From: Desulfolinea sp050305405 | GTDB lineage: Bacteria > Chloroflexota > Anaerolineae > Anaerolineales > Villigracilaceae | Reading direction: 5' to 3' | Assembly: GCA_050305405.1 (NCBI GenBank) | Contig: JBNLFG010000010.1 | Location: 1-64,000, forward strand | DNA length: 64,000 nucleotides | Shown: positions 25,226-33,986 of the stretch, in pieces | Layout of the letters: each line of letters starts with the position of its first letter | How positions within the stretch are numbered: position 1 is the stretch's first letter | Program-made: the position numbers and the translations under genes | The notes under the pieces: model-generated | Told to the model about the DNA's origin: nothing | Seen by the model: the letters and a program-made list of their open reading frames with translations, nothing else | Databases searched by the model: none

Positions 25226-25303
25226 TGCGAGGAGGGCTTTAAGCCCGACGAAGCAATCTCGTCTAAGATGAGACTGCTTCGTCGCAAGAAGATGCTCCTC
25301 GCA
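25226..25303. repeat. Dispersed palindromic repeat, family R2, intergenic copy
   Basis: 78 bp with outer arms TGCGAGGAGGGC and GCTCCTCGCA and inner CGACGAAGCAATCTC paired with GAGACTGCTTCGTCG. The related copy is inside the GT/DUF2298 gene at 16467-16546. Confidence 0.85.
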
Positions 25304-25325
25304 GAGGCATGTGTTGTTTTGTAAT

Positions 25326-26099
25326 TTACTTCCCTTGCCACTCAGCAGAGCGCTTCTCTGTGAAGGCTTTCATCCCTTCCTTCTGATCTTCGGTAGCGAA
25401 GAGGAAATAGAAAGCCCGTCGCTCAAACTCAAGACCTTCGGTGAGCGAAAGTTCGTAGGCTTTGTTGACCGCGTCCTTCGCCTGACGGATTGCGAGGGGC
25501 GCACGCACGGAGATGCGTTTTGCGAGCTTCATGGCTTTGTCGAGATATTCTTCGACGGGGACGACATAGTTGACGAGGCCAAATTCGAGGGCCTCTTGGG
25601 CAGAAAGCGTTCGGGCGTTGAGCACCATTTCCATGGCAATGGCCTTGCCAACCGCATGGGTGAGTCGCTGCGTTCCGCCCGCGCCGGGGATCACACCGAG
25701 ATTAACTTCCGGCTGTCCGAATTTGGCTTTTTCAGAGGCAACGATCATGTCACAAGACATCGCCAGTTCACAGCCGCCACCAAGGGCATAACCCGAAACC
25801 GCCGCAATGATCGGCTTTTTGACGTCGCGGATGCCGTCAAAAAGCTCCACAAAACTATTCGTGAGCATATCAACCGCGGACATTTCAGACATCTCGCTGA
25901 TGTCTGCGCCCGCTGCAAAAACACGCTCGCTGCCCGCGATCACAATCGCGCCGATCTCTTCGTCGATGTCGAAATCGAGCAGTGCTTCGATCAGTTCGGT
26001 CATCAAATCGCTGTTGAGAGAATTCATCGCATTAGGTCGATTTAGAGTAATCAACCCCACTTTATCTTGAACTTCGGTTAAAATAGTTTCGTAGGTCAT
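25326..26099 (-). CDS. Enoyl-CoA hydratase/isomerase family protein
   Basis: Hydrates trans-2-enoyl-CoA in beta-oxidation or related routes. The 257-residue crotonase-fold protein has the oxyanion-hole segments FAAGADISEM and GYALGGGCELAMSCD, and both glutamates expected of true hydratases: in GGGCELA and in QPEVNLGVIPGAGGTQRL. I chose the ATG at 26099, preceded by GGAGG; the open frame upstream is non-homologous. No other fatty-acid gene is adjacent, so the pathway is open. Confidence 0.92.
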   Translation of the reverse strand: MTYETILTEVQDKVGLITLNRPNAMNSLNSDLMTELIEALLDFDIDEEIGAIVIAGSERVFAAGADISEMSEMSAVDMLTNSFVELFDGIRDVKKPIIAAVSGYALGGGCELAMSCDMIVASEKAKFGQPEVNLGVIPGAGGTQRLTHAVGKAIAMEMVLNARTLSAQEALEFGLVNYVVPVEEYLDKAMKLAKRISVRAPLAIRQAKDAVNKAYELSLTEGLEFERRAFYFLFATEDQKEGMKAFTEKRSAEWQGK

Positions 26100-26169
26100 C
26101 TTTAGCCTCCAGGAATGGTATGATGACCATTGTACACGAAAATTTAACCCTCTATTCAGGAGAAAAACC

Positions 26170-26577
26170 ATGAATATTACACTTGTTTTGCTTCAGGCCC
26201 ACTCGGGGCTGCGCTGGTTCATTGTCCTTGCAGCTATCGCTGCGCTGATTCTTTTCGGCAATGGCTGGCTGACAAAAAAATATTACCCCAAACCCGCTCG
26301 TATCCTGAGTGCTATGTACAGCGGCTTGCTCGATGCGCAGGTTTTGCTTGGCGCCATCTTTATAATTTATATGGGCGTCAAAGGTGGCGGCTTTCCGCGC
26401 TACCGCATCGAGCATATGATCATGATGATCGTGGCTGCCGTCGTGGCGCACCTGCCGCGTAAATGGCGCGATGCCGCAGCCGACGTCTATCATCGCAACA
26501 CCTTTCTCACGATCGTTGCCAGCCTTCTTCTCATTTACGTGGGCGTCGCCCTTCTGCCTGGCGGATGGAGTCGATAA
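26170..26577 (+). CDS. Small four-helix membrane protein
   Basis: A 135-residue protein with four hydrophobic segments (about 15-32, 48-68, 80-95, 110-130). The start LLQAHSGLRWFIVL resembles small membrane proteins sometimes labelled cytochrome b-like, but no heme ligand pattern is convincing. AGGAG precedes the start. Its end overlaps the next gene by 13 bp. Confidence 0.6.
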   Translation: MNITLVLLQAHSGLRWFIVLAAIAALILFGNGWLTKKYYPKPARILSAMYSGLLDAQVLLGAIFIIYMGVKGGGFPRYRIEHMIMMIVAAVVAHLPRKWRDAAADVYHRNTFLTIVASLLLIYVGVALLPGGWSR

Positions 26578-26993
26578 ACTACAAAATCCGTTCTTATCAC
26601 GAAAATGATAGGGACGGATTGCTCTCACTCTGGTCGGAGATTTTTCCGGCCAATTCGCCGCATAATGATCCTGCTACTTCGCTGGATAAAAAGCTGCGCA
26701 CCGACTCTGACCTCCTGCTTGTTTCCGTTATGGATGGTGAGATCGTCGGTTCCGTAATGGGCGGCTACGACGGCCACCGCGGCTGGATCTACTCCCTCGC
26801 CGTGACTCCATCCCTGCGGCGCAAAGGTATCGCATCCGCACTAATGGCTGCCATCGAAGAGAAGTTGCACGAACGCGGTTGTCTGAAAGTCAACTTACAG
26901 GTGCTTTCATCGAACAGCGCCGTCATCGCCCTCTACGAAGAACTCGGCTTTCACGTCGAAGAACGGATTAGCATGGGGAAGAAGTTGTATTAA
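26565..26993 (+). CDS. GNAT-family N-acetyltransferase (YpeA-like)
   Basis: A 142-residue acetyltransferase. The acetyl-CoA motif is SLAVTPSLRRKGIASALM, and the C-terminal part NLQVLSSNSAVIALYEELGF is the usual motif B of the RimI/YpeA group. The start at 26565 lies inside the previous gene, where GGCGGATGG gives a weak site; this suggests translational coupling. The substrate is unknown. Confidence 0.85.
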   Translation: MESINYKIRSYHENDRDGLLSLWSEIFPANSPHNDPATSLDKKLRTDSDLLLVSVMDGEIVGSVMGGYDGHRGWIYSLAVTPSLRRKGIASALMAAIEEKLHERGCLKVNLQVLSSNSAVIALYEELGFHVEERISMGKKLY

Positions 26994-27000
26994 CAAAATA

Positions 27001-27029
27001 TCCGCCCTCTCCCAAAAGGAGAGGGCGGA
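27001..27029. repeat. Hairpin TCCGCCCTCTCC/GGAGAGGGCGGA
   Basis: A perfect 12-bp inverted repeat with 5-nt loop directly after the acetyltransferase. It lacks a T tract, so it is more like a repeat or a Rho-type 3' end than a canonical terminator. Confidence 0.6.
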
Positions 27030-27037
27030 GGCGTTAT

Positions 27038-27061
27038 CCTAGGCTACTCAACCACCTTCAA
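27038..27061. repeat. Half element of repeat family R3
   Basis: AGGCTACTCAACCACCTTCAA is the exact reverse complement of the left end of the R3 element at 38106. The other half is absent here. Confidence 0.65.
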
Positions 27062-27080
27062 AAACAAAAGTGCCATGAGG

Positions 27081-27626
27081 TTAGATAAATTGTTGAGTTA
27101 AATAGATACTCAGGGCAATGACAATGCCTGCAAGAGCACAAGAGTACAAAATGATAAATATTTGGGGGAGTTTGGTCTCCAAATCTGAAATGTTAAGTCC
27201 TTTTCCATCAATTACCGTGCCATCTTTATCGCGAGGGTATAGCTCGTCTTCACGGTGATACATCCCTTCCATTCCCTGTAACCCCTCCTGTTCTTCCATT
27301 TCTCTCAATACTCTGAAGCGCAAGCGTACCAAGAGCTTATATTTGTGTAGGAGTTGCTTCCACCAAAGAGAAATGTAAATCCCGGAAATAGCAAGCGGAA
27401 TTGTGAAAAACAGGGCCCAGATTTGTTCAAGCTTTGCATCTTTTACGATAAAGGCAATTGCAGTGAGCAGTAAAGAATTTACCGAAACGTATAAGTTCGA
27501 TATGTTTTGACGCCTATCTGTAAACCGCGCTGTATCACCCACAAAAGTTTTATATTCATCGAATTTGACTGGGTCAAGTTTCTTTTTCTTTTCTTTCTTC
27601 TCTTTATCTTCTTTCTTTTCTGACAT
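27081..27626 (-). CDS. RipA-like (octameric) membrane protein
   Basis: A 181-residue protein with a Lys/Glu-rich N-terminus (2-20), the segment YKTFVGDTARFTDRRQNISNLY, two close membrane helices (about 48-85), a soluble loop and a last helix (about 155-178). The arrangement and the TDRRQ...N segment resemble the RipA family of octameric membrane proteins described from Francisella; the function there is unclear. I chose the ATG at 27626 with GGAG upstream. The DNA is AT-rich. Stands alone, convergent with the acetyltransferase and divergent from dnaE. Confidence 0.6.
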   Translation of the reverse strand: MSEKKEDKEKKEKKKKLDPVKFDEYKTFVGDTARFTDRRQNISNLYVSVNSLLLTAIAFIVKDAKLEQIWALFFTIPLAISGIYISLWWKQLLHKYKLLVRLRFRVLREMEEQEGLQGMEGMYHREDELYPRDKDGTVIDGKGLNISDLETKLPQIFIILYSCALAGIVIALSIYLTQQFI

Positions 27627-27735
27627 ATCCTTACTCCCTTCACGTGAACAGAATCGATTGCTACTATTATACAGGTGCCCAACCTTAAAACATCCCAACT
27701 TTTAAGCAAAACATAGGTTCTAAAAAAGTCCCGCG

Positions 27736-27744
27736 TGCTATAAT
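27736..27744 (+). promoter_or_regulatory. Extended -10 promoter of dnaE
   Basis: TGCTATAAT gives the TGn extension plus a perfect -10 hexamer, 60 bp before the dnaE start. The -35 region is poor, as is usual for extended -10 promoters. Confidence 0.6.
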
Positions 27745-27804
27745 CAAGTTTGTTCAAATTCACAGCCTTCCCGCCAATAAATCACTGGATTTTAATTAAA
27801 TTTT

Positions 27805-30800
27805 ATGTCTTTTGCACACCTTCACGTCCATACTGAATACTCGATGCTCGATGGCTTGAGCAATATCAAAAAACTCGTCGCAACCGCCAAAGCGATGGGG
27901 ATGCCGGCTGTTGCCATCACCGATCATGGGACGATGTTCGGCGTGAAGGAATTTTACGATGCTGCCAAAGCGGCCGAGATCAAACCGATCATCGGGATGG
28001 AAGCCTACATGGCCGCGCGCGGGATGACCGACCGCGACTCAAAACTGGATAAGAGGTCTTCCCACCTTTTATTGCTTGCCCAGAACGAAACAGGGTACCG
28101 GAATTTGCTCAAGATCGCCTCAGCCGCACAAACCGAAGGCTTCTACTACTATCCGCGTATCGACCACGACTTTCTTGCCGAGCACGCCGAGGGGCTGGTC
28201 TGCACCTCGGGTTGTATGTCCGCTGAAATTCCGCGTGCGCTGCTCAAGGAAGACCCCGACGAAGCTGTGCGGCGCATGAATTGGTATTACGATGTCTTCG
28301 GCAAGGATAATTTCTACGTCGAATTACAGCAGCATAATATTGTTGAATTGACCGAGTTGAACCGTCAACTACTCGATCTTGGCGTGCGTTACTCTGCGAA
28401 ATATGTGGCGACAAACGACGTCCACTACATCAAACCGGATGATGCCCGTTTGCAGGATGTTTTGCTTGCCATCCAGACCGGCTCTTTGTTGAAAGACGAG
28501 AACCGCATGAAGGTTGGCAATGACCCGACCTATTATCTACGTTCTCCGGAAGAGATGAGTGCGCTTTTTAGTGAAGTGCCCGAATCACTCAGCAACACCC
28601 TCGAGATCGCCGAGCGTTGCAATGTTAGTCTGGATTTCACCGAATATCACCTGCCCCACTTTCCTGTGCCGGATGGGCATACGGAAGAGTCTTACCTGCG
28701 CCATCTTTGTGAAAAGGGCCTGGAAATGCGCTACGGCAAACACGCCGATGACAAGGTCATTCGCGACCGTCTGAATTACGAGTTGGGCGTTATCCATAAT
28801 ATGGGCTTCGATGCCTACTTCATCATCGTTTGGGATCTGGTGCGCGAAGCCCAAAAACGGAAAATTTTATACACCACGCGCGGTTCTGCGGCGGGATCGA
28901 TCGTCGCGTACTCGCTTGAGATCACCTTGATCGACCCGATCCATCACGATCTGATCTTTGAACGCTTTTTGAATCCCGGACGTATCTCGATGCCTGATAT
29001 TGACCTTGATTTCCGTGACGACCGTCGTCACGAGATCATGGCCTATTGCGCCGAGAAATACGGCGACGATAAGGTAGCGCAGATCATCACCTTCGGTACG
29101 ATGGGCGCGAAAGCCGCCATCCGTGATGTGGGGCGCGTGATGGATATCCCGCTTAACGAAGTGGACAAGGTCGCCAAGCTGATCCCTGCTGTTTCGGGCA
29201 AGACCGTTACGCTTGCGGGGACGCTTGACGATGTGCCTGATTTTAAGAAAGCCTACAACTCCTCGCCGTTGATCAAGGAATTAATCGATACGGCGATGGG
29301 CATGGAAGGCGTTGTCCGCAATGCGGGCACACATGCCGCAGGCGTGGTGATCGCCGATAAGCCGATCGTCGAGTATCTGCCTTTGCATCGCCCGACATCG
29401 AACTCGGAAGATACGCCGATCAAGACCGTCACCCAATTTGAGATGGGCATTTTGGATGCGATGGGCATGTTGAAAGTCGACTTTTTGGGTCTTTCCACGC
29501 TAACGGTCATTGCCCGTGCAGTGGAGCAGATCGAAAAACGGTACGGCAAAACCTATCATCTTGAGAACATCCCGCTTGATGACCCGAAAGCCTTTGAGAT
29601 TATCGGTGAAGGCAATACGGCGGGCATCTTCCAGTTGGAAGGCGGTGGCATGACCGGGTGGATGGTCAAGATGCAACCGTCCACACTCGACCATGTGATC
29701 GCTATGGTCGCTCTCTATCGTCCGGGGCCGATGCAGTTCATCCCATCCTATATTGAGCGCATGAACGGACGTGAGGAAGTCACTTATCGTCACGAAAGCA
29801 TGCGGCCGATCTTTGAATCCACGTATGGCATTCCGATCTATCAGGAACAGATCATGCGCACGTCGGTGGAATTGGGCGGCTATACGGGGCCTGAATCGGA
29901 TAACCTGCGTAAAGCGATTGCGAAGAAAAAGATCAAAGAGATCGCGCGTCACCGCAACAAGTTCATCGAGGGTTGTGTGAATAACGGCATCGAGCGCGAT
30001 GTCGCGACCGCCATCTTTGATGATTGGGAAGAATTTGCACGTTACGGTTTCAACAAGAGTCATGCTGCCGCGTACGGCACCATTGCTGTGCAGACGGCTT
30101 ATTTGAAAGCGCATTACCCGACTGAATTTTTGACCGCGCTGATGTCGGTCTTTTATGGCGATACGGCCAAAGTTTCGCATTATTCCGCGAATGCGCGCGA
30201 GATGGGCATTGAAATTTTGCCGCCGGACGTGAGCAAAAGTGAATGGGATTTTGCCATCGAAGATTTGCCGGATGGCAAGACCGCGATCCGTTTTGGCTTT
30301 GGCGCGATCAAGAACGTTGGGCGCGGACCGGTTGAAGCGCTGATCGAAGCCCGTGAAGGCAAAGAACTCGTTGACATTAACGAGTTCATCCGCACGGTCG
30401 ATTTGCGTGCGATTGGCAAACGCGCCCTTGAGTCGATGATTAAGGTTGGGGCGCTCTCGAAATTTGGTTCACGCAGCACTTTACTGGCTTCGCTCGAACG
30501 TCTGATGGGCGTGAGCGCGGCACATTTCAAAGCCAAAGATGCCGGACAACTGAGTCTTTTTGGGGCTGCCACCGGCACCACAGATACGATCACACTGACG
30601 CCCGGCCCCGAAATCGACCAGCGCGTTGAGCTGGATTGGGAGCGCGAGCTGATCGGTATCTACGTCTCCGATCACCCGCTTTCGTCTTATCAGAAAACGC
30701 TCAAAAAGATCATCACCTATAAATCAACCACGCTTCCCGAAGCCAACCACGAAGAATTTGTACGCGTCGCGGGGCTGATTGCGGGCGTGCGCCCCTACCA

Positions 30801-31794
30801 AACCAAAAATGGCAAACCAATGGGGTTTGTCACCCTCGACGATATGCACGGCATCATCGAGTTGGTCGTTTTCCCGCGCACTTGGCAGGAATCGCGTGAG
30901 CTTTGTGTCGAGGGCAATATCGTTATCATCGAGGGCAAAGCGGATACAAATTCGACACCGCCTAAAATTCTTGTGGATCGAATTCGCACGGATTTTGATC
31001 TGGTCGTCTCGGCGGTTGAAGCGAACGCGGAAAAATTGCAGAAGGTGGCGAAAGCGCCCGCGGAGAAGAAAGCTGCTCCCGTTAAACAGAAAGTTGCCCC
31101 GCCCAAAGCGAAGCCCCGTCAACCGGCAGCGCCCCAGCAGCAGCCCGCTAAAACGATAACTCCGCCGCCTGTTAAGCAGGCGCCCGCCCAAAAAGTGAGC
31201 GAACCCGTTGCGACCTATACGGCTCCGCCTCCTGTAAAACAAGCTCCTCCACCTCCGGCTGTTGAAGTCGATGACGCTTTCTTCGACGATATGCCACCGC
31301 CGCCCGAAAACTTCCCCCCCGATTGGGAAGAGTTCGTCTACGAGTCAGACTTTTTCTCGCCGGAAGAGTTGGGGGATATTCCGCAATTGCCCGATGAGAT
31401 GCCTCTTGAAGGGGATCCGGTTAAGGGCACGAGCGAAATCGTCGAAGCCGAAATGGAGCGTAGAACCGCCGAGCGTCTCGATGAGATCCGGCGTATCATG
31501 CCGCCGCTCATCCCGCAGGATGCGCCCACAAAAGAGCGTGCGCCGCAGCTCATCACCGTCTCGCTGCGCCCCAACGGAAATATCGAACGCGATAAGCGCC
31601 GCCTGAAAAATATCCACGGCGTGCTGATCTCCTTCCCCGGGCGGGATCATTTCTCGTTGAAGATTTTCGAGGGCGATAAGGGGCACCTGATCGACTTCCC
31701 GAACGATACCACGCGCATCTGCCCCGAAATGCTGACGCGCCTGAAGACGGTGCTCGGCAACGAGAATTGGCGCATTGAAGAGGTTGGGGCTTAG
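27805..31794 (+). CDS. dnaE: DNA polymerase III alpha subunit (DnaE)
   Basis: Replicative polymerase, 1329 residues. Order: PHP domain from residue 4 (HLHVHTEYSMLDG, then ITDHGTMFG), palm with the catalytic pair in MPDIDLDFRDDRRHE (about 395-410), PolIII thumb/fingers (YRPGPMQFIP, GFNKSHAAAYG), helix-hairpin-helix, and an OB fold (VAGLIAGVRPYQTKNGKPMGF, about 985-1060). An unusual Pro/Ala/Lys-rich linker (about 1080-1150) and an acidic stretch (about 1153-1190) follow, then a C-terminal domain (LITVSLRPNGNIERDKRRL onward) resembling the beta/tau-side region. E. coli DnaE has 1160 residues; the excess is mainly the linker. It ends 10 bp from the convergent restriction gene, without a terminator. 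Confidence 0.97.
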   Translation: MSFAHLHVHTEYSMLDGLSNIKKLVATAKAMGMPAVAITDHGTMFGVKEFYDAAKAAEIKPIIGMEAYMAARGMTDRDSKLDKRSSHLLLLAQNETGYRNLLKIASAAQTEGFYYYPRIDHDFLAEHAEGLVCTSGCMSAEIPRALLKEDPDEAVRRMNWYYDVFGKDNFYVELQQHNIVELTELNRQLLDLGVRYSAKYVATNDVHYIKPDDARLQDVLLAIQTGSLLKDENRMKVGNDPTYYLRSPEEMSALFSEVPESLSNTLEIAERCNVSLDFTEYHLPHFPVPDGHTEESYLRHLCEKGLEMRYGKHADDKVIRDRLNYELGVIHNMGFDAYFIIVWDLVREAQKRKILYTTRGSAAGSIVAYSLEITLIDPIHHDLIFERFLNPGRISMPDIDLDFRDDRRHEIMAYCAEKYGDDKVAQIITFGTMGAKAAIRDVGRVMDIPLNEVDKVAKLIPAVSGKTVTLAGTLDDVPDFKKAYNSSPLIKELIDTAMGMEGVVRNAGTHAAGVVIADKPIVEYLPLHRPTSNSEDTPIKTVTQFEMGILDAMGMLKVDFLGLSTLTVIARAVEQIEKRYGKTYHLENIPLDDPKAFEIIGEGNTAGIFQLEGGGMTGWMVKMQPSTLDHVIAMVALYRPGPMQFIPSYIERMNGREEVTYRHESMRPIFESTYGIPIYQEQIMRTSVELGGYTGPESDNLRKAIAKKKIKEIARHRNKFIEGCVNNGIERDVATAIFDDWEEFARYGFNKSHAAAYGTIAVQTAYLKAHYPTEFLTALMSVFYGDTAKVSHYSANAREMGIEILPPDVSKSEWDFAIEDLPDGKTAIRFGFGAIKNVGRGPVEALIEAREGKELVDINEFIRTVDLRAIGKRALESMIKVGALSKFGSRSTLLASLERLMGVSAAHFKAKDAGQLSLFGAATGTTDTITLTPGPEIDQRVELDWERELIGIYVSDHPLSSYQKTLKKIITYKSTTLPEANHEEFVRVAGLIAGVRPYQTKNGKPMGFVTLDDMHGIIELVVFPRTWQESRELCVEGNIVIIEGKADTNSTPPKILVDRIRTDFDLVVSAVEANAEKLQKVAKAPAEKKAAPVKQKVAPPKAKPRQPAAPQQQPAKTITPPPVKQAPAQKVSEPVATYTAPPPVKQAPPPPAVEVDDAFFDDMPPPPENFPPDWEEFVYESDFFSPEELGDIPQLPDEMPLEGDPVKGTSEIVEAEMERRTAERLDEIRRIMPPLIPQDAPTKERAPQLITVSLRPNGNIERDKRRLKNIHGVLISFPGRDHFSLKIFEGDKGHLIDFPNDTTRICPEMLTRLKTVLGNENWRIEEVGA

Positions 31795-31803
31795 AAACGA
31801 TAC

Positions 31804-32649
31804 TTAATTTCGAAGCGCTTGTACCCACCCTTGGACAAGTTCTGGTAATCTCTCTATAACTTCATACCCAAATAAAGCTTCGTCTAAAAGTCCCATATGC
31901 AACATATCAATGATACGACATAGGTAGGATTTTCCCAGTGTCCACCAAGTATCATGTGCGTCAATGATTAGATAATGCTTGATGTCAATTCCCTCAGTTG
32001 TACGTAATTCCTGCAATTCCAAGCCATCGAGTAGTGATTCATAAATCCCATCTGCGACACGACTTCCAAACGTCGTTGTATAGTAATATTCTTTAATTTC
32101 CCAAATTGCTATAGGATTATGACTGCTGGGGAAAGCTCCATCAACTCGTCTTGCTAAGGTTCTAATAGGCATTCCGTCTCTTGTGATTGTTGTTAGCTTT
32201 TGAGGATCGTAATCACAAGAATATCCTTGGGCATTTTCTTCTACGAGCATATTGACTAAGCCTGTTAAGTAGGAAGGGGCTTTTTTCTCTCTTTTTTGTT
32301 TGTTCATTGGTAGAGGACAGGATGGATTGAGCCGTTTACGATGGTATTCAAAAGTGGCTTTGGCTCTTTCTGCGTCCATTAATCTAGGTTGAACATATTG
32401 ATTAAGAATATCTGCCCTATACGTGAAATAGTCATGCAGTAAGTTTCCAAAGTTTTCATTCTTGGCTTTTATCTGGCTCCATCTGTCATAATCAATATCG
32501 AAGTTTTCTAATTTTGGAACAATATCCTCGATTGATGGAACTCTTACATCTTTTGTTTTTCTATCCGTATAGCCGACCTCTTGACTAACCAGTCGAACAA
32601 GCGCCCAGAAGTTGTTGGGTAAATCTAAAAAGTTTTCATGCGCTTTCAT
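31804..32649 (-). CDS. Putative type II restriction endonuclease, PD-(D/E)XK fold
   Basis: A 281-residue protein I do not match to a named enzyme. A catalytic PD-(D/E)XK signature is visible: D170 in RRVDGAF, then E184 and K186 in AIWEIKEYYY. The genetic setting is decisive: it overlaps by 14 bp an XRE controller gene and is divergent from a D12-class adenine methyltransferase. The locus is clearly AT-rich compared with dnaE, indicating horizontal gain. The start has AGGAGG upstream. The recognition site should equal that of the methylase and cannot be read from sequence. Confidence 0.75.
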   Translation of the reverse strand: MKAHENFLDLPNNFWALVRLVSQEVGYTDRKTKDVRVPSIEDIVPKLENFDIDYDRWSQIKAKNENFGNLLHDYFTYRADILNQYVQPRLMDAERAKATFEYHRKRLNPSCPLPMNKQKREKKAPSYLTGLVNMLVEENAQGYSCDYDPQKLTTITRDGMPIRTLARRVDGAFPSSHNPIAIWEIKEYYYTTTFGSRVADGIYESLLDGLELQELRTTEGIDIKHYLIIDAHDTWWTLGKSYLCRIIDMLHMGLLDEALFGYEVIERLPELVQGWVQALRN

Positions 32650-32887
32650 TTAAATCCTCCTCTAAACGTTCAATAAAATCTACCATTGATATTCCTACTT
32701 TTAAACAGATTTGCCTTATTTCTAGAACATCAAGTCGCCGAGTTCCTGATTCATACTTGCTAATAAATGATTGAGGAGTTCCCAGTCTCTCAGAAAGAAC
32801 AACTTGGGTGAGATTATTTTCTTCTCTTATTTTTTTAAGAAGGCAAAATAATTTTTCTCTTTGCTCTGTTTCATTTTCAAATTTCAT
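32636..32887 (-). CDS. XRE-family controller (C) protein of the restriction-modification system
   Basis: An 83-residue helix-turn-helix protein: KKIREENNLTQVVLSERLG, then TPQSFISKYESGTRRLDVLE. Size, fold and position fit C proteins, which delay nuclease expression after entry into a new host and repress or activate the methylase promoter. It is translated together with the nuclease (14-bp overlap). A palindrome between it and the methylase is the likely operator. Confidence 0.85.
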   Translation of the reverse strand: MKFENETEQREKLFCLLKKIREENNLTQVVLSERLGTPQSFISKYESGTRRLDVLEIRQICLKVGISMVDFIERLEEDLNESA

Positions 32888-32897
32888 TTTGACTCCA

Positions 32898-32931
32898 TTG
32901 ACAAATATCCTAAAATGGGATACTGTATAAG
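32898..32931. promoter_or_regulatory. Divergent R-M control region with palindromic operator
   Basis: A -35 TTGACA (32898-32903) toward the methylase is followed by the palindrome TATCC-N7-GGATA (32906-32922) and candidate -10 hexamers around 32919-32931. The operator lies in the promoter spacer, so C-protein binding should repress the methylase and may activate the C-nuclease operon on the other strand. Confidence 0.6.
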
Positions 32932-32943
32932 TGGTGATATATT

Positions 32944-33855
32944 ATGACTATGAAAATAATTAAAGACACAGCTCAACTTTATTTACTTGAAGAAGATACT
33001 CACAAAAAACGCCATGTTGAGCCGTTTCGTGCACCGCTTCTGAAGTGGATTGGAAGCAAATTACGCATGGCTCATAAAATTATTTCGTATTTTCCTCTAG
33101 ATTTTGGCACTTATTATGAGCCTTTTCTTGGTAGTGCAGGTGTCTTAGGTACTTTGGCTCCGCAATCAGCTGTTGCTTCTGATTCTTTTAAAGCTTTGAT
33201 TGATATTTGGAAGACTCTAAAAGAATCTCCTGAAACCTTAAATCTTTGGTACAGAGAGCGTTGGGAAGAAATGCAAGCCGGGGATAAAGTTGAAGTTTAT
33301 GAAAAGATCAAGGCTTCTTATAATCAATTTCCCAATGGTGCTGATTTTCTTTTTCTTACTCGCTCTTGCTATGGTGGCGTGGTTCGCTTTCGCAAAGCTG
33401 ACGGATATATGTCTACGCCTTGCGGCATACATAATCCAATATCTCCTGAAAGCTTTTCTCGCAGAGTTGCAGAATGGCATAAGCGAGTTAGTGGAGCAAC
33501 TTTTTTGCATCTTGAGTATGAGGATGCTATTAGGATGGCAAGGCCTGGAGACCTAGTATATTGTGACCCACCTTATACTCATAGTCAAGCCATTTTATAC
33601 GGGGCACAATCCTTTAGTTTAGAACACTTACTTAAAGTTATCAGGGAAGCTAAAGAAAAAGGAGTTTATGTTGCATTGAGCATAGACGGAACAAAACGCT
33701 CTGGTGATTTAATTTGCGATTTACCAATCCCTGATGACTTATTTGAAAAAGAAGTCTTTATTGATGCTGGTCGCTCAATGCTTAAGAGATTTCAAATGAA
33801 TGGACAAACACTTGATGGGGAAAATGTATCCGATAGATTATTGCTAACTTACTAG
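32944..33855 (+). CDS. D12-class N6-adenine DNA methyltransferase
   Basis: Methylates adenine in the system's target site. The 303-residue Dam/DpnM-type protein has the SAM motif KWIGSK (34-39), the motif I region TYYEPFLGSAGVLG, and the catalytic DPPY (208-211); RSCYGGVVRFRKADGY fits the D12 class. Dam-like members recognise GATC or GATATC, but specificity is not assured here. AT-rich like its partners. It forms the protective half of the R-M system divergent from the controller. Confidence 0.92.
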   Translation: MTMKIIKDTAQLYLLEEDTHKKRHVEPFRAPLLKWIGSKLRMAHKIISYFPLDFGTYYEPFLGSAGVLGTLAPQSAVASDSFKALIDIWKTLKESPETLNLWYRERWEEMQAGDKVEVYEKIKASYNQFPNGADFLFLTRSCYGGVVRFRKADGYMSTPCGIHNPISPESFSRRVAEWHKRVSGATFLHLEYEDAIRMARPGDLVYCDPPYTHSQAILYGAQSFSLEHLLKVIREAKEKGVYVALSIDGTKRSGDLICDLPIPDDLFEKEVFIDAGRSMLKRFQMNGQTLDGENVSDRLLLTY

Positions 33856-33872
33856 TTTTTCTCTCCTCTTAC

Positions 33873-33914
33873 ATCTTTCCTTGCTAACAACGAAATACTC
33901 TATAATCTTCCTGA
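33873..33914 (+). promoter_or_regulatory. Promoter segment, first copy of a diverged duplication
   Basis: CTTTCCT..GC......AAATACTCTATAATCT.CCTGAA, with TATAAT at 33901-33906. Nearly the same 40 bp recur at 34549-34588 ahead of the P-loop kinase gene. Confidence 0.55.
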
Positions 33915-33926
33915 AGAGATGAACCC

Positions 33927-33974
33927 ATGTCCCTGCAACTGATCACCAACCAAACCACCCAAATCGGCGAAAAA
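33927..33974 (+). pseudogene. Five-prime remnant of a second SMP-30 gene
   Basis: The first 16 codons (MSLQLITNQTTQIGEK) align with the start of the intact SMP-30 protein at 35248 (MKLELVTDQATQIGEN), 10 of 16 identical. After that, similarity ends and the frame runs into a lipoprotein signal peptide. It appears to be the 5' end of a lost paralogue. Confidence 0.55.
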
Positions 33975-33986
33975 CGCCAAAATGGA

